Assembly: GCA_963674495.2 (NCBI GenBank)
Contig: CAXXLG010000002.1
Location: 124,001-188,000, forward strand
DNA: 64,000 nt
Direction: 5' to 3'
Origin: RGIG3178 sp963674495
GTDB lineage: Bacteria; Bacillota; Clostridia; Christensenellales; QAND01
In this document: positions 25,308 to 33,161 of the stretch, one piece after another
How the letters are laid out: each line of letters starts with the position of its first letter
Position numbering within the stretch: position 1 is the stretch's first letter
The notes under the pieces: model-generated
Database searches by the model: none
The model's input: only the letters and a program-made list of their open reading frames with translations
What the model was told of the DNA's origin: nothing
Made by a program: the position numbers and the translations under genes

Positions 25308-26831
25308 CTACCATTCGTCTGCCGGCTTAAATACCATGTCCGGCAACGCGCTTACGTCCTTTTGTAAAAACTCGTTAACACGCTCCTTGTTGATGTTATA
25401 ACTTTCAAAATTATCTGCCAAATATTTGGATAGTGATCCTTCGGCAACGTATACGCTTTCAACAATTACACTGCCTTCCTCGGAGAAATGACATATTTCC
25501 ATATACAGCACATCATCTTTCATAAAATCCGGTATTTTATAGGCCGTATAACAAATTTTCTGCGCCTCTTCATCGATCGCAATCGCATAAACAGCGCTGC
25601 TGTCTTCCGTGATATAAAATAGTGCATCGACAAAGTGGCCGTTGTTTTTAAATACCGTTCCGCTGAAATTTAAACTGTTGGTGGTATGATCAACGCCCCT
25701 CTCTTCATCCCTATAGATGCATTCAAACAGTACAGGCGCATTGATTCTGTATTGACTCAAACCAACCGCGCCGTATTGCGGCTGCTTAACTTTATAATGC
25801 ACAATCATACCGGGTTTGGGCGTATAGTCTATGTTACATCCACCTTTTAAGATATGCAGCTGTCCCTCATCAATGGCAAATATATTTTCAGGATTGTCAT
25901 ATCCATTAATCCATGCTAAATCCGCTTCATCATCAAATTTAAGTTCAAGTATCATATTATAATTTTCTTCGTTGTTCTTTGAAAAATAATACCATATACC
26001 CACACCCACAATAATTAATACAAGCGCTACAACAGCCATCAGCACCTTGGGCTTTTTTTTCTTTGAACTCTTTGGGTGTTTGGGATTTCCCAAATCAAAC
26101 ATAAAATCTTCAATACTTGAATATCTGTTTACCTGATTTATGTCCGTTGCTTTTTTTATTATTTTATCCAGCCAATCGGGCAGATACTCATTGGATTCCT
26201 GTACCGGTCGTATTTGATAGGGGGGATCCAGAATATTTTTTCCCGTGAGCATTTCGTAAAACAGCATCCCCACAGAATAGACATCACTTCTCACATCGCT
26301 CTGCATCCCGCCCATGACTTCAGGAGCTGTATATCCTTTTGTGCCGGCCACAACGGTGTCTCTGGTCGCTTCCCTTTTGTGGTATCTCGCAATACCAAAA
26401 TCAATCAAAAAGACATCCCCGTTTGGTGTGATTATGATATTTTCGGGTTTTAAGTCACGGTAGATAATCGGGTTTGGTTTTGCATCATGCAATACTTTCA
26501 GGGTTTTGCATATTTTCGAAATGATTATTTTTGACCTTTTGAATGATAAATACTCGTTCTTTTTTATTTCATCATAGAGCGTATTGCCTTCAATATAATC
26601 TCTTATAATGATTGTTTTATCTTCATAGTTAAATATTTCATACACTTTAGGTATATTCGGCACATTCATCTGCTGAATATCATGCAATAAACCAATAGCG
26701 TTGTCGTTGAGTTTTGGAAATATCTTAGCGATATAATCCTTGTTTTCAGATTTTATCAGGTGAACTTCGCCCTCGCCGCCTGTGGATACGTGCTTTTGAT
26801 ATATATATCCCTTTTCCTCAAATATTTTCAA
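25308..26831 (-). CDS. Transmembrane Ser/Thr protein kinase (PknB-like)
   Basis: A 507-residue protein with a kinase domain at 8-250: glycine loop TGGEGEV (17-23), K36, catalytic Y-R-D126-L-K-P-E-N, D144-F-G, and A-P-E171. A basic juxtamembrane stretch precedes one membrane helix (263-283). The outer region (284-507) is a beta-rich domain without PASTA repeats, so it is not the usual cell-wall-sensing PrkC. It probably recognises another signal. The upstream HTH gene overlaps it by 14 bases, so both come from one message. Its substrates may be that HTH protein or the neighbouring zinc-ribbon proteins. Confidence 0.9.
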   Translation of the reverse strand: MKIFEEKGYIYQKHVSTGGEGEVHLIKSENKDYIAKIFPKLNDNAIGLLHDIQQMNVPNIPKVYEIFNYEDKTIIIRDYIEGNTLYDEIKKNEYLSFKRSKIIISKICKTLKVLHDAKPNPIIYRDLKPENIIITPNGDVFLIDFGIARYHKREATRDTVVAGTKGYTAPEVMGGMQSDVRSDVYSVGMLFYEMLTGKNILDPPYQIRPVQESNEYLPDWLDKIIKKATDINQVNRYSSIEDFMFDLGNPKHPKSSKKKKPKVLMAVVALVLIIVGVGIWYYFSKNNEENYNMILELKFDDEADLAWINGYDNPENIFAIDEGQLHILKGGCNIDYTPKPGMIVHYKVKQPQYGAVGLSQYRINAPVLFECIYRDEERGVDHTTNSLNFSGTVFKNNGHFVDALFYITEDSSAVYAIAIDEEAQKICYTAYKIPDFMKDDVLYMEICHFSEEGSVIVESVYVAEGSLSKYLADNFESYNINKERVNEFLQKDVSALPDMVFKPADEW

Positions 26832-27270
26832 ACCCTAAATTCTCCAGTCCGATTTTATTGAGCATTTTGTTGCACTCGTCTACAGACAACTTGTTATTCA
26901 AGCAATAAATAATGACAGCATCTCTTTTGTTCTTTGCATAAAGATTGGGATAGTCACACGCTTTTAAATACCATTGCACATCACTCAGGTCGAGTTCCAT
27001 GGCAAGAAATATTCTAACTATATATCTTCTGTTCGGCGTTTTATTCCCTGCGATTATATCGTTGAAATACCTTTTATTTATACCGCTATTTTTTATAACA
27101 TATGCTTTTTTGATATTGCGTTTTTCAATTTCCAATTCGATATATTCACCAATTGACATGTCCTTAAACACTTCTCTGTTTTCTTCCATAAAAGCAGTCA
27201 TTGATTTCGCATTGCAAAGTCTTTCAAGAACTTTTTTTGTATCATTGCCTTTTGTGGTTGTATCATCCAT
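26818..27270 (-). CDS. HTH protein coupled to the kinase
   Basis: A 150-residue protein. Residues 40-95 form an XRE-like helix-turn-helix ('YVIKNSGINKRYFNDIIAG', then 'RRYIVRIFLAMELDLSD'), and the C-terminal part is helical with a YAKNKRDAVI block. It overlaps the kinase start by 14 bases. Similar HTH genes sit ahead of orphan Ser/Thr kinases in other Clostridia, and the kinase could modify it. The DNA target is unknown. Confidence 0.8.
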   Translation of the reverse strand: MDDTTTKGNDTKKVLERLCNAKSMTAFMEENREVFKDMSIGEYIELEIEKRNIKKAYVIKNSGINKRYFNDIIAGNKTPNRRYIVRIFLAMELDLSDVQWYLKACDYPNLYAKNKRDAVIIYCLNNKLSVDECNKMLNKIGLENLGFENI

Positions 27271-27830
27271 GTAAAAGCCTCACAATATGCTAATTTCCAT
27301 GCATGCTGATTATACACAATTATTCCATATATGTCCTTTGTATTTTATAGTGTTATGCAAACTTTTTGTCGGAGGCTTACAATGTTTAACGGAACGTATA
27401 CATCATTGCCAGCCGGTACCATTTATTTTGTGCCTAAACCTCCCACGCCCTCTATCGCCTACTGGGCGCGGTCGCGTTCGGTTCACACTACCTATCTCTT
27501 TGTTCATTATGGGCTCATCCTTCACTACCGTTCGGCTTCACCTCACGCTCACACAACCTCCGCCTCGCTTTTTCTGCCACTGGCAGCGCTTCGGCTTCGG
27601 TTCCTTTCGGGCTCGTATCCCTGACCAAAAAAGAAACCACCTCTTTAGGTGGCTTCTTTTTTGGCGGAGAGAGAGGGATTCCCGGCGCTTCTCGCCTGTT
27701 TCACTGTTCGCTGTGGGCTCATCCTTCACTACCGTTCGGCTTCACCTCACGCTCACACAACCTCCGCCTCGCTTTTTCTGCCACTGGCAGCGCTTCGGCT
27801 TCGGTTCCTTTCGGGCTCGTATCCCTGACC
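27271..27830. other. Intergenic region with the tandem repeat; no gene
   Basis: A 205-codon plus-strand frame spans it only because the 204-base repeat keeps phase. It crosses the terminators and tRNA, so I do not count it as a gene. Confidence 0.6.
27510..27681. repeat. Direct repeat copy 1, with tRNA-Ser 3'-end fragment
   Basis: 172 bases, apparently identical to 27714-27885 (period 204). It includes a terminator hairpin and, at 27662-27681, the last 20 bases of the tRNA-Ser gene including encoded CCA. The tRNA fragment then breaks off into unrelated sequence. Confidence 0.9.
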
Positions 27831-27885
27831 AAAAAAGAAACCACCTCTTTAGGTGGCTTCTTTTTTGGCGGAGAGAGAGGGATTC
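27714..27885. repeat. Direct repeat copy 2, joined to the intact tRNA-Ser
   Basis: The second copy runs into the complete tRNA-Ser gene at 27866-27956. Duplicated tRNA 3' ends are typical of integrase attachment sites, though no integrase is seen. Confidence 0.9.
27831..27866. terminator. Terminator of tRNA-Ser
   Basis: GAAGCCACCT / AGGTGGTTTC stem flanked by T runs on either strand. The same hairpin recurs in copy 1 at about 27627-27656. Confidence 0.85.
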
Positions 27886-27956
27886 GAACCCTCGGTACCT
27901 GTAAGGGTACACACGATTTCCAGTCGTGCGCCTTCGACCGACTCAGCCATCTCTCC
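27866..27956 (-). tRNA. tRNA-Ser (anticodon GGA)
   Basis: The minus strand gives GGAGAGATGGCTGAG at the 5' end, anticodon stem CACGA-CTGGAAA-TCGTG with anticodon GGA, a long variable arm, the T-arm GGTTCGAATCC, and an encoded CCA. It is about 91 bases long, as expected for a class II tRNA-Ser. A near-consensus promoter precedes it. Confidence 0.96.
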
Positions 27957-27985
27957 GTAAGCTGGTTTGGGTTTACAACATACGC

Positions 27986-28014
27986 AGTATACGCAAATTA
28001 TGATACGATGTCAA
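27986..28014 (-). promoter_or_regulatory. Promoter of tRNA-Ser
   Basis: Minus strand: TTGACA (28014-28009), 17 bases, TATACT (27991-27986). Confidence 0.85.
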
Positions 28015-28046
28015 GACATCCCGTCCCCTCATGCGTTCGCAGGCAC

Positions 28047-28325
28047 TCATCCGCTGAGATGCCTCAGAAATGCAATCATAACGATGCAGCGTATGAACGC
28101 ATATAGATGAATACCGGCTTCAACCACCGGATCGCCCCAATTGTCCCATGTGCAGGTTTCCTCGATATCAACCCATGTGTTGCCCCCAGTGCCAGGAAGA
28201 AAGAAGTCAACGCCGAAAGACAAGTCCTGCTTGGATGATTTGTCTCCTGTATATTGATAATCCCTCTCTCCACCCAAAATAAACCGCCTGTAGGGATGTC
28301 TTCCGTAGAGACTTTGGCCTATCAC
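28047..28325 (-). CDS. Hypothetical protein or fragment
   Basis: A 92-codon frame with possible GTG start and no clear ribosome binding site. Composition looks protein-like (DLSFGVDFFLPGTGG, then TWDNWGDPVV) with a hydrophobic C terminus. It has no recognised family. It could be a piece of a larger lost gene. It lies divergent from the MerR gene. Confidence 0.3.
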   Translation of the reverse strand: MIGQSLYGRHPYRRFILGGERDYQYTGDKSSKQDLSFGVDFFLPGTGGNTWVDIEETCTWDNWGDPVVEAGIHLYAFIRCIVMIAFLRHLSG

Positions 28326-28401
28326 CGTACTATACGGCTCGCTCCATTCTTAATCGGCGATATAACTTTGTTCTGCATACAAAAATATTTTACCAAACCT
28401 C

Positions 28402-28432
28402 TTGACCTTCCGGCAACTGGAAGGTGTACTAT
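28402..28432 (+). promoter_or_regulatory. MerR-type promoter with 19-bp spacer and operator
   Basis: TTGACC (28402-28407), 19 bases, TACTAT (28427-28432). The spacer contains the inverted repeat ACCTTCC-N7-GGAAGGT. The over-long spacer is the hallmark of promoters activated by MerR proteins. Confidence 0.9.
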
Positions 28433-28457
28433 TAAGGCAATGGGAAGTGATGCGACC

Positions 28458-29099
28458 GTGAAAATCAACGAAGCAGAAGCTTTGGTCGGTATCTTAAAAA
28501 AGAATATACGTTACTATGAGGAAGAAGGGTTGCTCCTTCCGGCCCGAGACACGACCAACGGCTATCGAAACTACACCCACGAGGACGTGTTCACGTTGAA
28601 AAAAATCAAAGTCTATCGAAAGCTATCTCTTCCAATCGAAGAGATAAAAAAGATCATGTCGGGGCAGCTTACCGTGGGCGAGGCTCTGGAAAGGCAGAAA
28701 ATAGTTCTGTCCCACCAACGCAACGACGTCGATAAGCAGCTTGTCCTGTGTGATCAGATGATACTGGAAGCGGTGGAAAACAACACGATGGATGCCGATG
28801 CATATCTTGCACGGATCCTCGATCTGGAGCATGAAGGTGTGCGCTTTGCTGACTTTGTACAGAAGGACCGGAAAAAGGAAAAACGCGGTGTTTGGTTCTC
28901 GGCGGCCGGATTTGCTCTTCTGATGATAGCTTTTGCCGTATTGTTTATATGGGCAGAACTGGAAGATCCCATACCATTATGGGCTTTTGCTATCATCGAG
29001 TCACTGTTGGTCATACCTGCGATCGGTGTATTTGTCGCAGGGTATCATAGAATAAGAGAAATTAACGGAGGCGAAGAAGATGATCTTAGTCAATACTGA
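28458..29099 (+). CDS. MerR-family regulator with C-terminal membrane helices
   Basis: A 213-residue protein. The start is GTG 28458 (the usual KINEAEALVG opening of the family), although an in-frame ATG lies at 28440. The MerR winged helix-turn-helix is at 1-70 and a coiled-coil dimer helix at about 75-115. Unusually, two hydrophobic helices follow (about 151-171 and 177-197), giving a possibly membrane-bound regulator. The promoter with 19-bp spacer lies just before it, so it should control itself and the UPF0145 gene that overlaps its end by 20 bases. Confidence 0.9.
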   Translation: MKINEAEALVGILKKNIRYYEEEGLLLPARDTTNGYRNYTHEDVFTLKKIKVYRKLSLPIEEIKKIMSGQLTVGEALERQKIVLSHQRNDVDKQLVLCDQMILEAVENNTMDADAYLARILDLEHEGVRFADFVQKDRKKEKRGVWFSAAGFALLMIAFAVLFIWAELEDPIPLWAFAIIESLLVIPAIGVFVAGYHRIREINGGEEDDLSQY

Positions 29100-29394
29100 T
29101 TACATCAGCACAAAGAAACTGGAGATGCTTGGCCTTGTAAAGGGCAGTACGATTCAGTCCAGAAACATTGGGAGAGACATTTCACAGGGGTTCAAAACCC
29201 TTGTCGGCGGCGAACTGAAAGCCTATAACGAAATGATGAACCAGGCTCGGGCGCTGGCAACGAAGCGGATGGTTGAAGAAGCGGAGTCGCTGGGCGCTGA
29301 TGCAGTCGTCAACATCCGTTACGCATCGGCTGCGATTATGTCGGGTGCCGCGGAGGTAATGGCTTACGGCACGGCTGTTAAATTCATGGTTTGA
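29080..29394 (+). CDS. UPF0145 / YbjQ-family protein, second copy
   Basis: A 104-residue UPF0145 protein: the start 'ILVNTDYISTKKLEMLGLVK' and the block 'AR.LAT.RM.EEAESLGADAV' are typical. It overlaps the MerR gene by 20 bases and is read from the same MerR-type promoter. The other family member is at 3441 under TetR control. Confidence 0.92.
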   Translation: MILVNTDYISTKKLEMLGLVKGSTIQSRNIGRDISQGFKTLVGGELKAYNEMMNQARALATKRMVEEAESLGADAVVNIRYASAAIMSGAAEVMAYGTAVKFMV

Positions 29395-29700
29395 TCGGGA
29401 TTCAATACCAGTATAATGCTCATTCGCTTTGTAAAACAGCCGGAGTGAACCATCTTCTCCGGCTGTTCGCTTGAAGACTGTAAACATAATCCCTCCAGTT
29501 CACCCGCGAAAGGCTGTTTATGTATGCAGATAATTTAAAAGCCCATCATGCCCCTTGTTCAACTTCACACAACGCATACAATATATTAAAACCACTGAGA
29601 TTGCGGTCTATTTGAATCCACTCGTACTTTTCTGTCCACAAAAAAACCGCCATTGTTTTAGGCGGTTTCTGTATGTTTTAATCAGCAACCTGTTTTTAAA
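29395..29700. other. Short gap with two hairpins
   Basis: AACAGCCGGAG / CTCCGGCTGTT (29435-29467) forms a hairpin without a strong T run; it may end the MerR operon. The other hairpin is the permease terminator. Confidence 0.6.
29641..29668 (-). terminator. Terminator of the permease operon
   Basis: AAACCGCC / GGCGGTTT stem, then on the minus strand a T run. Confidence 0.8.
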
Positions 29701-31974
29701 TCATCCTCTTCTTCCAAGCCAACGGGAAATCCACGATCTCATACCCAAATCGATCTTTGCGAGCATAACCGTATTGCTGCATTTTTCTGCGATTCTCTCT
29801 GTGACTTTGCCAAACAGCATCTGCGTTAAAACGCCTTCGTTGTTGGCGCCAAGAATCACCAAATCATAGTGCTCGGCTTCCGCCACGATGGTATCAACGA
29901 CATCTTCGTTCTCGATAATCTTAAGTTCATTTGGATGTCCGCCTAAAATATTGAGCATGGGCGTGAGCCTGCGCTTAATTCGCTCTTGTGCCTCTCCGCT
30001 TCTGTTAATATTCAGAACAGTGATACAGGCATCGGCCTCATTATCAAGCAGCGCTACCGCCAGTTTAGAGGCAAGCAGACCATGGCAAGTACCGTTGGAC
30101 GGTATCAGTATTTTACGGATGGGCTTACCAGTATGCAATCCGGTTTTCCCGGGTTTAATGACGACTCTGTCACAAGGGGCCTGCTCGATCACCCTATCAA
30201 GGGTCGTGCCCATCGTGTACCCCTTCGTTTTCGTATATCCTTTCCAGCCCAACACAACCATGTTGGTTTTGTGTTCTTTACAGCAACATACGATACCTCT
30301 TGCCACATTCTCGCTTCTACCGATTATGCTATGGATAGGGACATTTGCGTCAACACGCTTTTTGGCAGCATCAATATCCCGCCTTGCATCCTTAAGGCCC
30401 TGTGCTGCCGCTTCCTGTTGTTCATAATGAGGCAAAGGCACGATGCTGGTTAATAACAGCTCCGCTTTTTGAGCGCTTGCAATCTTTGAGGCATACACCG
30501 CCAATATCTCACTAACCGTGCTGTGATGCACGGGAAGCATAATTTGATGGCTCATTTTTTTATTGGCCGGTATTTCCTCGAGCGTTGTACAAGGTGTTAC
30601 TTCTTTGCCCTTGTTTTTTGAATAGCAAAAGTATAAAACGACACCGGTAACGATCCATAGTCCCGATGATATCCATGCCATAATGCTCATCTTAAAGAGC
30701 ATTACCGCCAGAATCAGTTGTAAAACCAGTGCAATGATCGGTATGACCGGGAAAAACGGCATCATAAATCCATATTGAAGCTCGTCGCTCATTTCTCTTC
30801 TGATTTTGATCACAGAAATATTGATCAGCATAAATATCAATAGAAACATGATATCGGCGGCGGCGGCAACACCCTCGACATCGAGCAGCAGTGCCACAAC
30901 GAGGACAATCACAGAAGAAGAAAATAATGCGATATGCGGCACGCGATTCTTTGATATTTTCGAGAGTCCCGGGGGCAGATAACCGTCCCGGCTCATCGCA
31001 AACGATACTCTTGCCGAAGAAAATAGCGTTGCATTGAGCGCGGAGGTCGAAGAAAAGATTGCTGCCAGAACAACCAACACGCTTCCAAAAGGAATCAGAG
31101 AGCCGATTGCCTTGGCAAAACCCGTCGCGCCTTCGTTTGCAAACCATGCACCCGTTGTGGACGCTCCTGTGTTTGCACCAATAACAGCCGCAAATGCAAC
31201 CAGTATATAGGTTGAAACGACAATAATAACCGCATACAGTATGGCTTTGGGTATATTCTTACGCGGATTGATCGCCTCTTCACCCGCATGTCCAATGACT
31301 TCAAATCCCTCAAATCCAACATACGTAAATCCCATGGCGACCAATACGCCAACCACACCGTTGTCTATGATCGGGGAAAAATTCATCAGGCGTTCGGGGT
31401 TAACATACGCGACGGCAATGCCCAGTACGCCGATGATCCCCAGCGTCACGGTCTGCCCAAGTGCAATAATCGTGCTTGATTTTCCAGTTCCTGAAACGCC
31501 TCTGTAATTTATCATAATAAACACGAGTGCAATCGCAACAGCCAGCACTTTTTCTGCAACGTCAATATTCAAGCCCATATTATTAAAGGTCTCAAACGTT
31601 TGCAGTAAATGAAGTGTGTATTCAGAAAATGTGATGGAATACAAACTTCCCGCGACTGCCAGAGCAAACCAATTCATCCATCCGGAGATAAATCCAATCA
31701 ACCCACCAAAGGCTTTCTTAACATAGGCATACGCGCCGCCTGCAGCAGGCATCGCGCTGCACAGCTCCGCGAAAGACATAGCGGTAAAAATCGCAATCAA
31801 GCCATTGAGCGCAAATGCAAGAATGATACCGCCCGGGCCTGCCTGCCCGATCGCGATACCAGTCGCTACAAATACGCCTGCGCCAATCATCATACCGGCG
31901 CCCATCATCGTTAACTGAAAGAGGCCAAGTTCTCGAGACAGGTGCGGTTCTTTTTTTACTTTTTTATCCTGCAT
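29701..31974 (-). CDS. APC-family amino-acid permease fused to two USP domains
   Basis: A 757-residue protein. Residues about 15-470 are an APC transporter with 12 membrane segments; the TM1 motif GAGMMIGAGVF and the consensus GFEGFEVIGHAGEE are visible. The C terminus carries two universal-stress-protein-like domains (about 490-630 and 640-745), the second with a G-N-x-G loop. Such fusions are a known transporter subtype, where the USP domains probably bind nucleotide and tune activity. The amino acid is not identifiable. ATG 31974 follows the stop of a 50-residue membrane protein by two bases. Confidence 0.93.
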   Translation of the reverse strand: MQDKKVKKEPHLSRELGLFQLTMMGAGMMIGAGVFVATGIAIGQAGPGGIILAFALNGLIAIFTAMSFAELCSAMPAAGGAYAYVKKAFGGLIGFISGWMNWFALAVAGSLYSITFSEYTLHLLQTFETFNNMGLNIDVAEKVLAVAIALVFIMINYRGVSGTGKSSTIIALGQTVTLGIIGVLGIAVAYVNPERLMNFSPIIDNGVVGVLVAMGFTYVGFEGFEVIGHAGEEAINPRKNIPKAILYAVIIVVSTYILVAFAAVIGANTGASTTGAWFANEGATGFAKAIGSLIPFGSVLVVLAAIFSSTSALNATLFSSARVSFAMSRDGYLPPGLSKISKNRVPHIALFSSSVIVLVVALLLDVEGVAAAADIMFLLIFMLINISVIKIRREMSDELQYGFMMPFFPVIPIIALVLQLILAVMLFKMSIMAWISSGLWIVTGVVLYFCYSKNKGKEVTPCTTLEEIPANKKMSHQIMLPVHHSTVSEILAVYASKIASAQKAELLLTSIVPLPHYEQQEAAAQGLKDARRDIDAAKKRVDANVPIHSIIGRSENVARGIVCCCKEHKTNMVVLGWKGYTKTKGYTMGTTLDRVIEQAPCDRVVIKPGKTGLHTGKPIRKILIPSNGTCHGLLASKLAVALLDNEADACITVLNINRSGEAQERIKRRLTPMLNILGGHPNELKIIENEDVVDTIVAEAEHYDLVILGANNEGVLTQMLFGKVTERIAEKCSNTVMLAKIDLGMRSWISRWLGRRG

Positions 31975-31976
31975 AA

Positions 31977-32129
31977 TTACAGTTTCAACTTCTGCACGAT
32001 TTCACGTGCATCGTGAAGCTTTTCTCTGTCGATGGTATTGATGATATTGGTTGATTTAAATAACAGTAACCATGTTGCCATGTATCCAAATGCAATACCG
32101 CCAACACACAAAGCGATTGTCAAGGTCAT
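31977..32129 (-). CDS. 50-residue membrane protein ahead of the permease
   Basis: One frame from ATG 32129 gives 50 residues: a hydrophobic N-terminal helix (about 3-24, ALCVGGIAFGYMATWLLL) and an amphipathic, charged tail ending IVQKLKL. GGAG lies ten bases upstream. The stop is two bases before the permease ATG, whose own ribosome binding site is weak, so translation is probably coupled. A near-consensus promoter lies 38 bases upstream of its start. It may be a small partner or regulator of the permease. Confidence 0.75.
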   Translation of the reverse strand: MTLTIALCVGGIAFGYMATWLLLFKSTNIINTIDREKLHDAREIVQKLKL

Positions 32130-32166
32130 ACGTTTTACACTCCATTAATAGTTATTCAACCCATAC

Positions 32167-32195
32167 ATATTATCACTATCGCCTGTCTGGTGCAA
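32167..32195 (-). promoter_or_regulatory. Promoter of the small-protein / permease operon
   Basis: Minus strand: TTGCAC (32195-32190), 17 bases, TAATAT (32172-32167). Confidence 0.75.
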
Positions 32196-32373
32196 GAAAT
32201 CCAGGAGTAATAGTGATTCTGATTCATTACCCCGTTATGCATAAATATATCATAGTACGCTTGTGTACATTTGGTGACTGTATTGTCCACAGCATCCCAA
32301 CAATAGGCGTTTTAATGCCTACACATACATTTCATTGTTAGACCGGATGAATATGCACCGTGCCCTATCCGCT

Positions 32374-32400
32374 TTAAAAAAAGAGCCACAAAATGTGGCT
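32374..32400 (-). terminator. Terminator of the ktr operon
   Basis: AGCCACA / TGTGGCT stem; the minus strand continues with CTTTTTTTAAAGC. Confidence 0.8.
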
Positions 32401-32502
32401 TTGTTGGTTTGGCGAGATGGCTTCCGGCCTTGACGGATACCAAGCGTGTAATCACTCAATCCGGCAACGGTTTCATCGGTCAATTTATCTGCATCACCAT
32501 GC

Positions 32503-33147
32503 CTAGAGGTTGCTCAATATATCGACCTGTTCGTTGCTGCCGATGACGATGACAGCATCCTCCTCTAAGAGCGTTTCGTCCGGCGACGGGGTGACCATCA
32601 TCTGTCCGTTTCTTGATATCGCCACGATATTCACACCGTATTTCGCACGTGCATCGGTCTGTCGGATGGTTTTGCCCACCCATATATGTGGCGTATTGAT
32701 CTCCAGCATGCCGTGCGTGTTGGACAGCATGATATAGTCCAAAATACCGGCGTTGGCGATGGTACGCGCCAACCGTATGCCCATATCGCGCTCAGGGAAT
32801 ATCACACGGTCTGCGCCCACGCGCAGCAGGATCTTTGCGTTCATTTCCGATGTGGCCTTGCATACCATCTGCTGCACGCCCATCTCCTTGAGATGCATTG
32901 TGGCAACGATGCTGGTCTGCAGCGAAGCGACACTGATCACCACAACGTCAAAGTTCCGTAGTCCCAGCATCTGCAACGCTTTTATCTCCTGGATGTCGGC
33001 CTGCACGCATGTTGTCAAATGCGGCGCCATCTCATCCACGATCTCCTCGCTGATGTCCACGCCCAAAACATCGTGTCCAAGTTCCATAAGCGTGGTGGCC
33101 AGCGAACGACCAAACCGTCCCAACCCCAATACTGCAATCTGTTTCAT
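32503..33147 (-). CDS. ktrA: KtrA/TrkA-type K+ uptake regulatory subunit
   Basis: A 214-residue RCK protein. Start ATG 33147 is set by GGGAGG six bases upstream. The Rossmann motif G8-x-G10-x-x-G13 begins the RCK-N domain (1-135), and an RCK-C domain follows (140-214). It binds nucleotide and gates the KtrB channel at the inner face of the membrane. It starts 14 bases after the ktrB stop. Confidence 0.93.
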   Translation of the reverse strand: MKQIAVLGLGRFGRSLATTLMELGHDVLGVDISEEIVDEMAPHLTTCVQADIQEIKALQMLGLRNFDVVVISVASLQTSIVATMHLKEMGVQQMVCKATSEMNAKILLRVGADRVIFPERDMGIRLARTIANAGILDYIMLSNTHGMLEINTPHIWVGKTIRQTDARAKYGVNIVAISRNGQMMVTPSPDETLLEEDAVIVIGSNEQVDILSNL

Positions 33148-33161
33148 ATTCATCCTCCCGT

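Larger units (their letters stand above)
32130..32502. other. Intergenic region between ktrA and the permease operon
   Basis: It holds the permease promoter, a TAGGCG/TGCCTA hairpin at about 32303-32320, and the ktr terminator. No coding frame is supported. Confidence 0.6.

Noticed and set aside
27287..27904. 205-codon plus-strand frame across the tandem repeat
   Set aside because: It runs through two terminators and into tRNA-Ser in antisense; its internal repetition only reflects the DNA duplication.
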